Of a DNA stretch of 48,339 nt, positions 1-7,474 are shown one piece after another. The notes beneath the pieces are model-generated. The model ran no database searches. It worked only from the letters and a program-made list of their open reading frames with translations, and was not told the DNA's origin. Made by a program: the position numbers and the translations under genes. The stretch comes from Mycobacterium persicum (GTDB taxonomy: Bacteria > Actinomycetota > Actinomycetes > Mycobacteriales > Mycobacteriaceae): positions 1-48,339 of the forward strand of contig NZ_MVIF01000034.1 in assembly GCF_002086675.1 (NCBI RefSeq), given 5' to 3'. How positions within the stretch are numbered: position 1 is the stretch's first letter; every line of letters begins with the position of its first letter.

Positions 1-326
1 CTGTTGGGAATCGCGGCGACCTCGGGAGTCCCGCGCGGTGTTTCACGAAACGTCTTGCAACGCCAGCTCACCCGATGTTGGGCAGCGCCGCACCCGCCGA
101 TCCCGCCCAAGCGATCAGGTTCCAGCCGGCAGTCGCTACGCGCAGGTTCACCGCGCACCCGTTTGTAGCGCCGCGGAGTCGCTGATGCGCCGCCGTTGTG
201 CCTGGATCAGTTTCTAGGGCAATGCAATTGGTGGATATTCGATCCGCGGCGGCCAGGTGCCGCATGACCGCTGTCCGAGGACGCCTCCGCAGCACGCACC
301 CCTGCCCACGCCGCTACTGTGGGATC
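1..326. other. Leader region with no supported gene
   Basis: All frames here are short and none resembles a protein I recognise. By synteny with M. tuberculosis the gene upstream of the pirin would be sigG, but I cannot read a SigG C-terminus in any plus frame. A short inverted repeat GTTTC-AC-GAAAC lies at 40-51 and could be an operator, though five base pairs is weak evidence. The promoter for the pirin gene presumably lies here; I cannot place it. Confidence 0.4.
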
Positions 327-1052
327 ATGCCCGCCACGGTGGAGATTCGGCGAGCGGCCGAGCGGGCCGTCACCACGACCTCCTGGCTGACATCTCGGCA
401 CTGCTTCTCGTTCGGCGACCACTACGACCCGGACAACACCCATCACGGGCTGCTCCTGGTCAGCAACGACGACGTCGTGCAACCCGGGACCGGATTCGAC
501 ACCCACCCGCACCGCGATATGGAAATCGTAACCTGGGTGCTGAAAGGTGAACTGACCCATCGGGATTCGACGGGAAACCACGGCGTGATCTACCCCGGTC
601 TGGCTCAGCGCATATCGGCGGGCAGTGGAATCCTGCATTCGGAAAAGAACGAGTCAACCACGCAGCCAGTGCGTTTCGTGCAGATGTGGATAGTGTCCGA
701 CCAGACCGGCATTGACCCGGGCTACCAGCAGCACGATATCGGCGATGCCCTGTCGAACCCCGGTCTGGTCACCATCGCCTCGGGCATCAACGGCCACGAC
801 GCCGCGATCACGCTGCACAACCGCAGCGCGGCCCTGCACGCGGCGCGATTGCGGCCCGGCGACACGGTCGACGTCCCCCCGGCGCCCTATCTGCATCTGT
901 TTGTCGCCCACGGCCGGGTTGGCCTGGACGGGGCCGGCGCCCTCGCCGAAGGGGATGCGGTCCGCTGCACCGACACTGGGGCCCGGCGGCTCACCGCCGA
1001 CTGCCCCGCGGAAGTCCTGGTATGGGAGATGCACGCAAACCTGAGGTCCTGA
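327..1052 (+). CDS. Pirin family protein (bicupin), Rv0181c-like
   Basis: This 241-aa protein is a pirin, a cytoplasmic double-cupin metalloprotein; some members have quercetinase activity or act as redox-sensing cofactors, and the substrate here is unknown. The N-terminal cupin carries the expected metal ligands: His60 and His62 in DTHPHRDMEIVTW, then His104 and Glu106 in ISAGSGILHSEKNE, spaced as in human pirin (56, 58, 101, 103). The second cupin (about 130-235) lacks an obvious ligand set, as is usual. The frame stays open upstream to 198, but the ATG at 327 gives the usual pirin N-terminus and a length close to Rv0181c (about 244 aa). The next gene starts 47 bases after the stop, so the two are probably co-transcribed. 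Confidence 0.93.
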   Translation: MPATVEIRRAAERAVTTTSWLTSRHCFSFGDHYDPDNTHHGLLLVSNDDVVQPGTGFDTHPHRDMEIVTWVLKGELTHRDSTGNHGVIYPGLAQRISAGSGILHSEKNESTTQPVRFVQMWIVSDQTGIDPGYQQHDIGDALSNPGLVTIASGINGHDAAITLHNRSAALHAARLRPGDTVDVPPAPYLHLFVAHGRVGLDGAGALAEGDAVRCTDTGARRLTADCPAEVLVWEMHANLRS

Positions 1053-1075
1053 GCCCGTTCTGACACCACATAGAG

Positions 1076-1098
1076 TGGGCTCGACAGACAGGAGCCCA
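1076..1098 (+). promoter_or_regulatory. Hairpin covering the RBS of the YhgE/Pip-like gene
   Basis: A perfect 7-bp stem, TGGGCTC (1076-1082) with GAGCCCA (1092-1098), contains the AGGAG ribosome-binding site of the ATG at 1100. A second GAGCCC at 1051-1056, overlapping the pirin stop codon, could pair with 1077-1082 instead and free the site. This is seen in sequence; any regulatory role is inference. Confidence 0.35.
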
Positions 1099-1099
1099 C

Positions 1100-2491
1100 A
1101 TGTCTCAATCGCATCCGCGTCATGCCGCACCGAACCCCAAGCGCAGCATCAAGTCGGTTCGGACCGTGCGGTTCTGGGCGGCGCCGATCCTCATCACGCT
1201 GGCCCTCATGTCGGCACTGGCAGCCCTGTACCTGGGCGGAATCCTGAACCCGGCGACTAACCTGCGTCACTTCCCCATCGCGGTGGTCAACCAGGACGCC
1301 GGTCCCACCGGCAAGCAGATTGTCGAGGGCCTGGTGGCCGGACTGGACAAGAACAAGTACGACGTGCGCGTCGTCTCCCACGACGAGGCCAAGCGGCTAC
1401 TGGACCGAGCTGAGGTCTACGGTTCGGCCGTCATTCCGCCGACTTTTTCCTCGGGGCTGCGCGATTACGCGATGAGCGCCGTGCAGCCGACCCACGCGGA
1501 CCGACCTACGATTACCATCTCGACCAATCCGCGTGCGGGCACGCTGGGCTCGAGCATCGCCGCCCAGACGTTGACCCAGGCGATGGCCGTGGTGAATTCC
1601 AAAGTCGGGCAACGCCTTACCGCCGACGTTGCGGCGCAGACCGGCGGCGCGCCGTTGGCCGGCGCCGCCGCGCTGGGGCTGACCAATCCGATCGACGTCA
1701 AGTCCACGGTGTACAACCCGCTGCCCAACGGAACCGGTAACGGACTGTCGGCCTTCTACTATGCGCTGTTGCTGCTGTTGGCCGGATTTACCGGCAGCAT
1801 TGTGGTCAGCACGCTGGTGGACTCGATGCTCGGTTACGTACCAGCCGAATTCGGCCCGGTGTATCGCTTCGGTGAGCAGGTCCGTATCTCGCGGTTCCGC
1901 ACCCTGCTGCTCAAGTGGGGATTGATGACGGTGCTGGCCTTGCTGACGTCGGCGGTGTACCTGGCGATCGCCCATGGCCTGGGCATGCCCATTTCCCTCG
2001 GTTGGCAATTGTGGCTCTACGGAGTGTTCGCGATCATCGCGGTAGGCGTCACGTCCAGCTCGTTGATCGCGGTACTGGGATCGATGGGCTTACTGGTGAG
2101 CATGTTGATCTTCGTCATTTTCGGGTTGCCGTCGGCGGGCGCCACGGTTCCCCTCGAGGCGGTGCCGCCGTTCTTCCGCTGGCTGGCCACATTTGAGCCG
2201 ATGCACCAAGTGTTCCTGGGGGTACGGTCGCTGCTCTACCTCGACGGTCACGCCGACGCCGGGCTGTCGCACGCCTTGGCGATGACATCCATCGGTCTGG
2301 TCATCGGCCTGCTGTTAGGGGGCATCATCACCCACCTGTACGACCGCAAGGGGTTCCACCGGATACCCGGGGCGGTCGAGTTGGCCATCGCGGCCGAACA
2401 CCAAGCGCAGCACCAGGCACGGGAACGAGCTCGCGCCGGCGCCGTCGAGAGCTCCCCCGGCCCTGGTGAAAATCCAAGCGAACAAACGTAA
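1100..2491 (+). CDS. YhgE/Pip (DUF3533)-type polytopic membrane protein, Rv0180c-like
   Basis: This 463-aa membrane protein has one N-terminal transmembrane helix (about 26-48), a large extracytoplasmic domain (about 50-210) with the family hallmark IAVVNQDAGPTGKQIVEG near 60, then about five hydrophobic segments between 220 and 420. That layout matches YhgE/Pip and ABC-2-permease-like proteins; no ATPase is encoded nearby. The C-terminal tail is charged and rich in Ala, Gln and Arg, and probably cytoplasmic. Length is close to Rv0180c (about 452 aa). The substrate is unknown; transport or envelope assembly is only an inference from the fold and from the nearby mce1 locus. Its RBS lies inside a small hairpin at 1076-1098. 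Confidence 0.85.
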   Translation: MSQSHPRHAAPNPKRSIKSVRTVRFWAAPILITLALMSALAALYLGGILNPATNLRHFPIAVVNQDAGPTGKQIVEGLVAGLDKNKYDVRVVSHDEAKRLLDRAEVYGSAVIPPTFSSGLRDYAMSAVQPTHADRPTITISTNPRAGTLGSSIAAQTLTQAMAVVNSKVGQRLTADVAAQTGGAPLAGAAALGLTNPIDVKSTVYNPLPNGTGNGLSAFYYALLLLLAGFTGSIVVSTLVDSMLGYVPAEFGPVYRFGEQVRISRFRTLLLKWGLMTVLALLTSAVYLAIAHGLGMPISLGWQLWLYGVFAIIAVGVTSSSLIAVLGSMGLLVSMLIFVIFGLPSAGATVPLEAVPPFFRWLATFEPMHQVFLGVRSLLYLDGHADAGLSHALAMTSIGLVIGLLLGGIITHLYDRKGFHRIPGAVELAIAAEHQAQHQARERARAGAVESSPGPGENPSEQT

Positions 2492-2530
2492 TTCGAGTGC
2501 GGCACAATCGTCACATCGCTGTTACATAAG

Positions 2531-2558
2531 TTGACAGTGTGACAGATGTGGCTAATTC
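2531..2558 (+). promoter_or_regulatory. SigA-type promoter for the NAGPA-domain gene
   Basis: TTGACA (2531-2536) and TAATTC (2553-2558) are separated by 16 bases. A transcript from here would begin near 2565, downstream of the ATG at 2546 and upstream of the GTG at 2597, so it favours the GTG as the real start of the next gene. Confidence 0.5.
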
Positions 2559-2596
2559 TGGGATGGCTGCTTCCCGATCGGGCCGAAAGGGCTACC

Positions 2597-3679
2597 GTGC
2601 TGACGCCATCTGCCAGCCTGCGCCGACTTGCGGCTTGTCTTGCCTTGGTGGCTGCATGTGCCACGCTCACGGTCACCATCGGACCACCCGTCGCCCATGC
2701 CGCCGACGGTCGGGAGATGCTCGAGCACGCCATCGCCACAACCAAGGGCTCCTACCTGGTGTACAACTTCGGCGGCGGGCACCCGATGCCGCTGCTCAAC
2801 GGCGACGGTGGCCGCTACGAGATGAACAACGGCGGCCATCTCATGATCATCAAGAATGCGTCGCAGCGCCTGCAGCCGCACCTGCTTGTCGACACCCACA
2901 CCGGTGACCAGGCACGCTGCGAACACAACGCCGGGGCACGCACCAATGAAGGGCTCTGGCAGGCATCGGAAATCTACGCACCGCTGCAGGCCTGGCAGCG
3001 AATGGGACAGCCGACAATCGCGATCAACGCCAACTTCTTCGACGTGCGCCCGCAGAAGGGCGGCTCCTGGCGATCGACCGGCTGCAGTTCGCCACTGGGC
3101 GCGTTCGTCGACAATACCCACGGCCAGGGCCGCGCCAACCAGGCGGTCACCGGCACCGTCGCCTACGCCGGCAAACAGGGCCTCTCCGGCGGAAACGAGA
3201 CCTGGACCTCGCTGACCACGATGATCATCCCGGCCGGTGGTGCGCCATATGTGTTGCGGCCCAAGGGTAGAGAAGACTACGACCTGGCCACTCCGGTGAT
3301 CCAGGGCTTGCTCGACAAGAACGCGAAGTTCGTCGCCGTCGCCGGGATCGGGCTGTTGTCGCCGGGCAACACCGGCCAACTTCACGACGGCGGCCCGAGT
3401 GCCGCGCGTACGGCACTGGCCTACGCGAAGCAGAAAGACGAGATGTACATCTTCGAAGGAGGTAACTACACGCCGGACAACATCCAAGACCTCTTCCGGG
3501 GCCTGGGCAGCGATACGGCGATCCTGCTCGACGGTGGTGGGTCGTCGGCCATTGTGTTGCGCCGCGACACCGGAGGCATGTGGGCCGGCGCGGGGACACC
3601 GAAGGGCTCGTGCGACACCCGCGAGGTCCTGTGCGACTCTCACGAACGGGCGCTGCCCAGCTGGCTCGCATTCAACTAG
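2597..3679 (+). CDS. lprO: Exported phosphodiester-glycosidase (NAGPA/DUF2233) protein, Rv0179c (LprO)-like
   Basis: The 360-aa product begins with a basic stretch and a hydrophobic signal segment (about 5-30). It offers two readings: a lipobox VAAC inside the hydrophobic run, or signal peptidase I cleavage after AHA. The mature part shows NAGPA-domain motifs: INANFFD, then EGGNYTPDNIQDLF followed by LDGGGSS at about 311-317, the most conserved signature of the family. Members hydrolyse phosphodiester-linked sugars or similar bonds in the envelope; the substrate is not known here. The GTG start is preferred over the ATG at 2546 because it gives a clean signal peptide, has a purine-rich CGAAAGGG upstream and lies downstream of the predicted promoter. 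The lipoprotein name rests on synteny with Rv0179c. Confidence 0.82.
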   Translation: MLTPSASLRRLAACLALVAACATLTVTIGPPVAHAADGREMLEHAIATTKGSYLVYNFGGGHPMPLLNGDGGRYEMNNGGHLMIIKNASQRLQPHLLVDTHTGDQARCEHNAGARTNEGLWQASEIYAPLQAWQRMGQPTIAINANFFDVRPQKGGSWRSTGCSSPLGAFVDNTHGQGRANQAVTGTVAYAGKQGLSGGNETWTSLTTMIIPAGGAPYVLRPKGREDYDLATPVIQGLLDKNAKFVAVAGIGLLSPGNTGQLHDGGPSAARTALAYAKQKDEMYIFEGGNYTPDNIQDLFRGLGSDTAILLDGGGSSAIVLRRDTGGMWAGAGTPKGSCDTREVLCDSHERALPSWLAFN

Positions 3680-4379
3680 TAAGCGCCTGAGGCGTTTTGC
3701 GATCCACGGGGCCGTAGCGGAAGACCAGCATGCTCACCGAGATCACGGCGGCGGCCAGTGCGAACACCGGCGCCACGGTCACCCTCGACATGATGGCGCC
3801 GAGCAGGGCGCCGCCTAACATCGCGGCGATCACGCTATAGCGCAGCAAGCTTCGGCCACCCGTGCCGCCGGCCAGCCGGCTCTCGGCGCCGATCGCGACG
3901 ATGGTCGACGTCAACATCGTGGTGCTGAGCTCGCGAATGCCGAACTCCCGAGCGATCGCGTTCTGCAAGCCGAACGTCAACGCGAGCCCACCGATGAGAA
4001 ACAGCTTGGTGTTGTCGTGATAGTGCAGTACCCCGCTGCCGGCCAGTACTGACAACGTCGCCAGCACCGCGACCTCGGTTCCCAGCGCCGCGCTGATCCA
4101 GCGTCGTGGCTCACCGCCGAGCGCCCGAGTCAACCGGCCGCCGATCATCGTGCCGATGACGAAGGTGACCACGGACACCACGCCGGCGACCAGGTCGATA
4201 CCCGTCTGCGACTTCGGCACCAGGCAAATGCCGAGGAAGATCACGTTGCCGGTCATGTTGGCCACGAACACATGCCCGAGGATCAGCACGCTGATCGCGT
4301 CGGCCAAGCCGGTGGCGAAGGTCAGCAACAGCAGCGCGGCGATCGTCAACCGGTGATAGCCGGGCGAGCTGACGGCCAT
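3672..4379 (-). CDS. DUF1275 (YoaK-type) membrane protein
   Basis: The product is a 235-aa hydrophobic protein with about six predicted membrane segments and the DUF1275 N-terminal pattern (TFATGLADAISVL, then VANMTGNVIFLG). The function of this family is not settled. The ATG at 4379 has a GAGGG ribosome-binding site. The gene starts only 23 bases after the stop of the Rv0178-like gene on the same strand, so it may be the last gene of the mce1 transcript. I do not recall a DUF1275 gene at this place in M. tuberculosis, where Rv0178 is followed by lprO. Its 3' end overlaps the convergent NAGPA gene by 8 bases. Confidence 0.82.
   Translation of the reverse strand: MAVSSPGYHRLTIAALLLLTFATGLADAISVLILGHVFVANMTGNVIFLGICLVPKSQTGIDLVAGVVSVVTFVIGTMIGGRLTRALGGEPRRWISAALGTEVAVLATLSVLAGSGVLHYHDNTKLFLIGGLALTFGLQNAIAREFGIRELSTTMLTSTIVAIGAESRLAGGTGGRSLLRYSVIAAMLGGALLGAIMSRVTVAPVFALAAAVISVSMLVFRYGPVDRKTPQALTS
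3681..3697 (+). terminator. Rho-independent-like terminator after the NAGPA gene
   Basis: AAGCGCC (3681-3687), loop TGA, GGCGTTT (3691-3697) form a 7-bp stem with one G-U pair, continuing into a four-T run. It starts two bases after the stop at 3679 and lies inside the 3' end of the convergent DUF1275 gene. Confidence 0.5.
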
Positions 4380-4402
4380 GCGAACCCTCGACCAGGCCGG
4401 GG

Positions 4403-5206
4403 CTACAGGCGAGGCGTCAAATCCAGCGAGGTGATCGTCGTCATCCTGGTCACAAACCAGCGGGAGTGATCCCGCTTCATGATCAGCCGGTACGACAGAT
4501 ACTTCATTGCCGGAATGTTCTTGGTCAGCGGGCTGGTGGTGGTGGTGTTCGTGTACACGATGGCCACCGCATTGGGACCATCCAACGATTCGACGGCCAC
4601 GCCGGTGACCTCGGTGTTATTGGTCACCTTGGCTTGCTTGTTCGGTGCGACGATACTGTCGACGAATTTTCGGTATTGCGCTCCGAAGTCACCGCTGAGG
4701 TAGACCGCCGCGCGATCGGCCAGCTTATCCATGTTTTCCGGGGTGTAGGTCCACAACGTGGTGATCGCGTTCGCCGCGGTCCGCGCCACGTTGAGCTTGA
4801 CGGCCACGACCGCGCGATCGGCCAGGTACGGCTGCAGGGTCGCGCCGGCAAATGCGGCGGAACCCACGAAAAGCGACGCGACGAGTCCGGCGACGACCGC
4901 GGCGACTCGCTTTCCGCTGGGGCGTTTCACCTTGCCGGTCAGTCGCTTGAGGAACCCGACGTTACGCCCGGCGCCGTCACCCGCGGCCTCGGTGTCGGTG
5001 TCGGTGCCGGACTTTTCGGAATCGGAGTCGCCGTCGGCATTTTCGGACTGATCCTCAGCTGCTGGCGCAGACTCGTCGCCTCCGGGTGCAGCGCCCACCG
5101 ACTCGGTTGCGCGAGTTGCCTGATCGTCCAACTCGGCTTCGGCGCCGGTCTCGCCGGCGGAGGTCGCCGCGGTCAGATCATCTGCAGCAGGTTGCTGATC
5201 TTCCAC
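4403..5206 (-). CDS. Mce-associated membrane protein, Rv0178-like (Mam1D)
   Basis: This 267-aa protein has an acidic, low-complexity cytoplasmic N-terminus (about 1-80, rich in Glu, Asp and Ser), a basic juxtamembrane stretch, one transmembrane helix at about 101-121, and an extracytoplasmic alpha/beta domain ending in RWFVTRMTTITSLDL. Mce-associated proteins of this kind are encoded after mce genes and are thought to stabilise or assist the Mce transporter. The GTG start at 5206 overlaps the upstream gene by 34 bases. M. tuberculosis Rv0178 is somewhat shorter (about 244 aa); the extra length lies in the acidic tail. Confidence 0.87.
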   Translation of the reverse strand: MEDQQPAADDLTAATSAGETGAEAELDDQATRATESVGAAPGGDESAPAAEDQSENADGDSDSEKSGTDTDTEAAGDGAGRNVGFLKRLTGKVKRPSGKRVAAVVAGLVASLFVGSAAFAGATLQPYLADRAVVAVKLNVARTAANAITTLWTYTPENMDKLADRAAVYLSGDFGAQYRKFVDSIVAPNKQAKVTNNTEVTGVAVESLDGPNAVAIVYTNTTTTSPLTKNIPAMKYLSYRLIMKRDHSRWFVTRMTTITSLDLTPRL

Positions 5207-5727
5207 TGATTCCCTTCCTGCTTAGCCGTGGCAGCCCAACGGTTCGTGTTCTCGAAGACCTCTTTGCCATCGGGTGACTTGGAAGTGACCTCGGTGGCCA
5301 CCAAAACGCTGGCGGTGCCGTCGTCGTTCCACCGTTCCACGCCCGCATCCAGGACCGTACCCTTGGCGGGCTCTGCTTGAGCGACCTGCAGCAGGATCTC
5401 GTTCGCCTTGTCGTGGTACTGCTTGGCGAACTCGCCGGTCGCTTGCGCCAATATCCGCTCGACGTATTCGTTGGCGTGATACGGGTCAACGGTAGTGAAC
5501 TGCCCCATGAACCATTTCACGTAGTTGACCACCTCGTGCTCGCGGTGCGCGGCCTGATCCCGCGACGCGTGCGCGACCAGCATCAAGCTGGATAGCGTGA
5601 TCGCCACCGCCATCACCACGGCAGCGGAAATGGCCACGAGCGGGAATACCCACGGTCGTCTCGGCGGCAGTGGGCAGGTGACAAGCAGAAGTCCCTCGCC
5701 GGGGTGGAATCTGCGCCGCGGACTCAT
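5173..5727 (-). CDS. Mce-associated membrane protein, Rv0177-like (Mam1C)
   Basis: This 184-aa protein has a short basic cytoplasmic segment, one transmembrane helix at about 27-51, and an extracytoplasmic domain containing VNYVKWFMGQFTTVDPYHANEYVERIL and a C-terminal KISNLLQMI. It is a single-pass accessory protein of the Mce1 importer by position and architecture. The start ATG overlaps the stop of the Rv0176-like gene by 4 bases, suggesting translational coupling. Confidence 0.87.
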   Translation of the reverse strand: MSPRRRFHPGEGLLLVTCPLPPRRPWVFPLVAISAAVVMAVAITLSSLMLVAHASRDQAAHREHEVVNYVKWFMGQFTTVDPYHANEYVERILAQATGEFAKQYHDKANEILLQVAQAEPAKGTVLDAGVERWNDDGTASVLVATEVTSKSPDGKEVFENTNRWAATAKQEGNQWKISNLLQMI

Positions 5728-6701
5728 TTTCCGTCCCCTGGCGGCTTCGGTTTGGTCAGTACGGTCAGGTCGTCAACCCGCCATTGATCGTCGCGGCCCC
5801 TTGCGAAGCTGACCCGGACGGTTGCGCTGATATAGCGGATATCGGGCGGCGTGCCACGGCGACCCTGCATGAACAGCAGCATGGTCGCCCGGTTCGGCGT
5901 CGCGGATTGGACGGAACTGCCCGTCACCCAGTACTCGTTGAGGACGGGATGCCCCTTCGCGACGGTATCCTGCTGGGCGGCCAGCTGACCGCGGTACCTG
6001 TCGGTGGTCAGCGATTGCGCTCGAGCGAAGTCCTCGCGCAACGTTTTCGGGTCGTACGTCAGCATCTGGGAGACCATCTTGGGCCCCTGCGTCGCGAGCT
6101 CCGCGCGGGTTCGATCGGCTGCCTTGTCATAGGAGTACACCACCGCGTAGCTCACACCGGCACCGCCGAGGCACAGCCCGGCTGCGGTGATCAGTGCCAC
6201 CGCCGACCACCGCCGCGCCGTGGCCGGCCGCCCGCCGGGATCAACGCTTCGCACCTCGGTGCGCAATAGCATGTCGGCGAAGGTGCGCCGGTCCGGATCC
6301 CACAGCGGCCACAGCCATCCGACCATCAGCGGCACGGTGTCGACCAGGTGGGCGAGGTCGCGCACCATCAGCCGCCACGGGCCGACGGCGTCTCCGTCAG
6401 GGCGCACCACCGCGATTCCGCACAATGCGCGGCCCAGGGTCCAACCGCTCAGGGCGGGCGCTAGCCAGCGGTTGACAGACATCAGCAGGGTCACCAAGGC
6501 CAGGATGGCGACGCACACCCACCACCATGAGCTGTCCGACGGCACGGTAAACGAGACCAGCGCCAGGGTCGCTACCACCGCGATGCCCGGCAGTACATCA
6601 ACGGCGACCGCAGCCATGCGCAAATGCCATGGCGCCAAAGCCTTTTCGGCTAAGGCCGGGACGGTCTCGGGGGTCTGGATCTGCTCGACCACCACCGTCA
6701 C
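5724..6701 (-). CDS. RDD-domain Mce-associated protein, Rv0176-like (Mam1B)
   Basis: The N-terminal half (about 25-150) is an RDD domain with membrane helices and the typical GWTLGRALCGIAVV segment; after a further helix near 175-195 comes an extracytoplasmic Mce-associated domain like those of its neighbours. The product (325 aa) is almost the length of Rv0176 (about 322). It starts with GTG in a 4-base GTGA overlap with the gene before it. RDD domains have been linked to ion transport, but in this setting an accessory role for the Mce1 complex is the better guess. Confidence 0.88.
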   Translation of the reverse strand: MTVVVEQIQTPETVPALAEKALAPWHLRMAAVAVDVLPGIAVVATLALVSFTVPSDSSWWWVCVAILALVTLLMSVNRWLAPALSGWTLGRALCGIAVVRPDGDAVGPWRLMVRDLAHLVDTVPLMVGWLWPLWDPDRRTFADMLLRTEVRSVDPGGRPATARRWSAVALITAAGLCLGGAGVSYAVVYSYDKAADRTRAELATQGPKMVSQMLTYDPKTLREDFARAQSLTTDRYRGQLAAQQDTVAKGHPVLNEYWVTGSSVQSATPNRATMLLFMQGRRGTPPDIRYISATVRVSFARGRDDQWRVDDLTVLTKPKPPGDGK

Positions 6702-7474
6702 TTGGTCACCTGGTCGAGTTTCGAAATCTTGTACTGGCCGTCCGTAGGTGTCATACGCACCCGCAGCCGGTAGCCCGTTTCCTGATCCTGCGCCTGATCG
6801 TTGGACATCCGGACACGCAGCGCGACGAGCACGTCAACCGATCCGTCGGGGTTATTACGCTCGACCGCGGCCCGCATATCGGTCAACTGAACGTGCACGT
6901 TGGCGGCCTGGTACGCCTGAACGAGCATGCTGCTGTAGAGCACGGCTTGGGAGCGGTACTGATCGGTGCCGCAGTCGATGATCTTCTGTTCACTGGCGGC
7001 CATGGAACTGGTGTCCGGTGCCTGCGTGACCGCGACACAGTCCTTGGCCACCTGAAGCGCTGCCGCGTTGTTGCGCGCTACCACCTCGCTCTGCTGGTGG
7101 GCACGTAGCGCCAGATAGCCGCCGGCCCCGATACCGCCGGCGACGAGCACCAACGCCGCGCTGATACCTACCAGCCACCCACGACCCAAACGCGACGGGC
7201 GCCGCTCGACGGCCGGCGCCGCGGTTTGGTCCTCACCCGTGGTGTCGGAGATGTCCGGACCTGCTTCGTCCTCGGATTCTGCCGAGTCCTCGTCCATTGC
7301 CTCGGCGCTGTCCTCACCGGCTTCCGATTCCGCAGTCAGCTCACCCTCCGTGTCGGGGGTGTCTGAGCCGGTGTGAGCCTCGGATTCGGCCGAGTCCTCG
7401 TCCGTTGGCTCGGGGCTCGACGAATTATCCGCGTCGATGGGGTTCAGCCGGCTGGCGCCAGCATCTCCTTCCAT
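6698..7474 (-). CDS. Mce-associated membrane protein, Rv0175-like (Mam1A)
   Basis: The 258-aa product has a very acidic N-terminal tail (about 1-95) with repeated DEDSAESE-like units (near 25 and 61), one transmembrane helix near 105-125, and an extracytoplasmic domain with paired cysteines (CVAV..., IIDCGTDQYRSQ). It is longer than M. tuberculosis Rv0175 (about 213 aa); the extra residues lie in the acidic repeat tail. The gene overlaps the end of mce1F by 31 bases. Confidence 0.87.
   Translation of the reverse strand: MEGDAGASRLNPIDADNSSSPEPTDEDSAESEAHTGSDTPDTEGELTAESEAGEDSAEAMDEDSAESEDEAGPDISDTTGEDQTAAPAVERRPSRLGRGWLVGISAALVLVAGGIGAGGYLALRAHQQSEVVARNNAAALQVAKDCVAVTQAPDTSSMAASEQKIIDCGTDQYRSQAVLYSSMLVQAYQAANVHVQLTDMRAAVERNNPDGSVDVLVALRVRMSNDQAQDQETGYRLRVRMTPTDGQYKISKLDQVTK

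Noticed and set aside
40..51. GTTTC-AC-GAAAC as a regulator site
   Set aside because: A 5-bp stem in a region without a known adjacent gene is too weak to name.
1..326. Short frames on both strands at the left end
   Set aside because: None shows similarity to SigG or to any protein I know.
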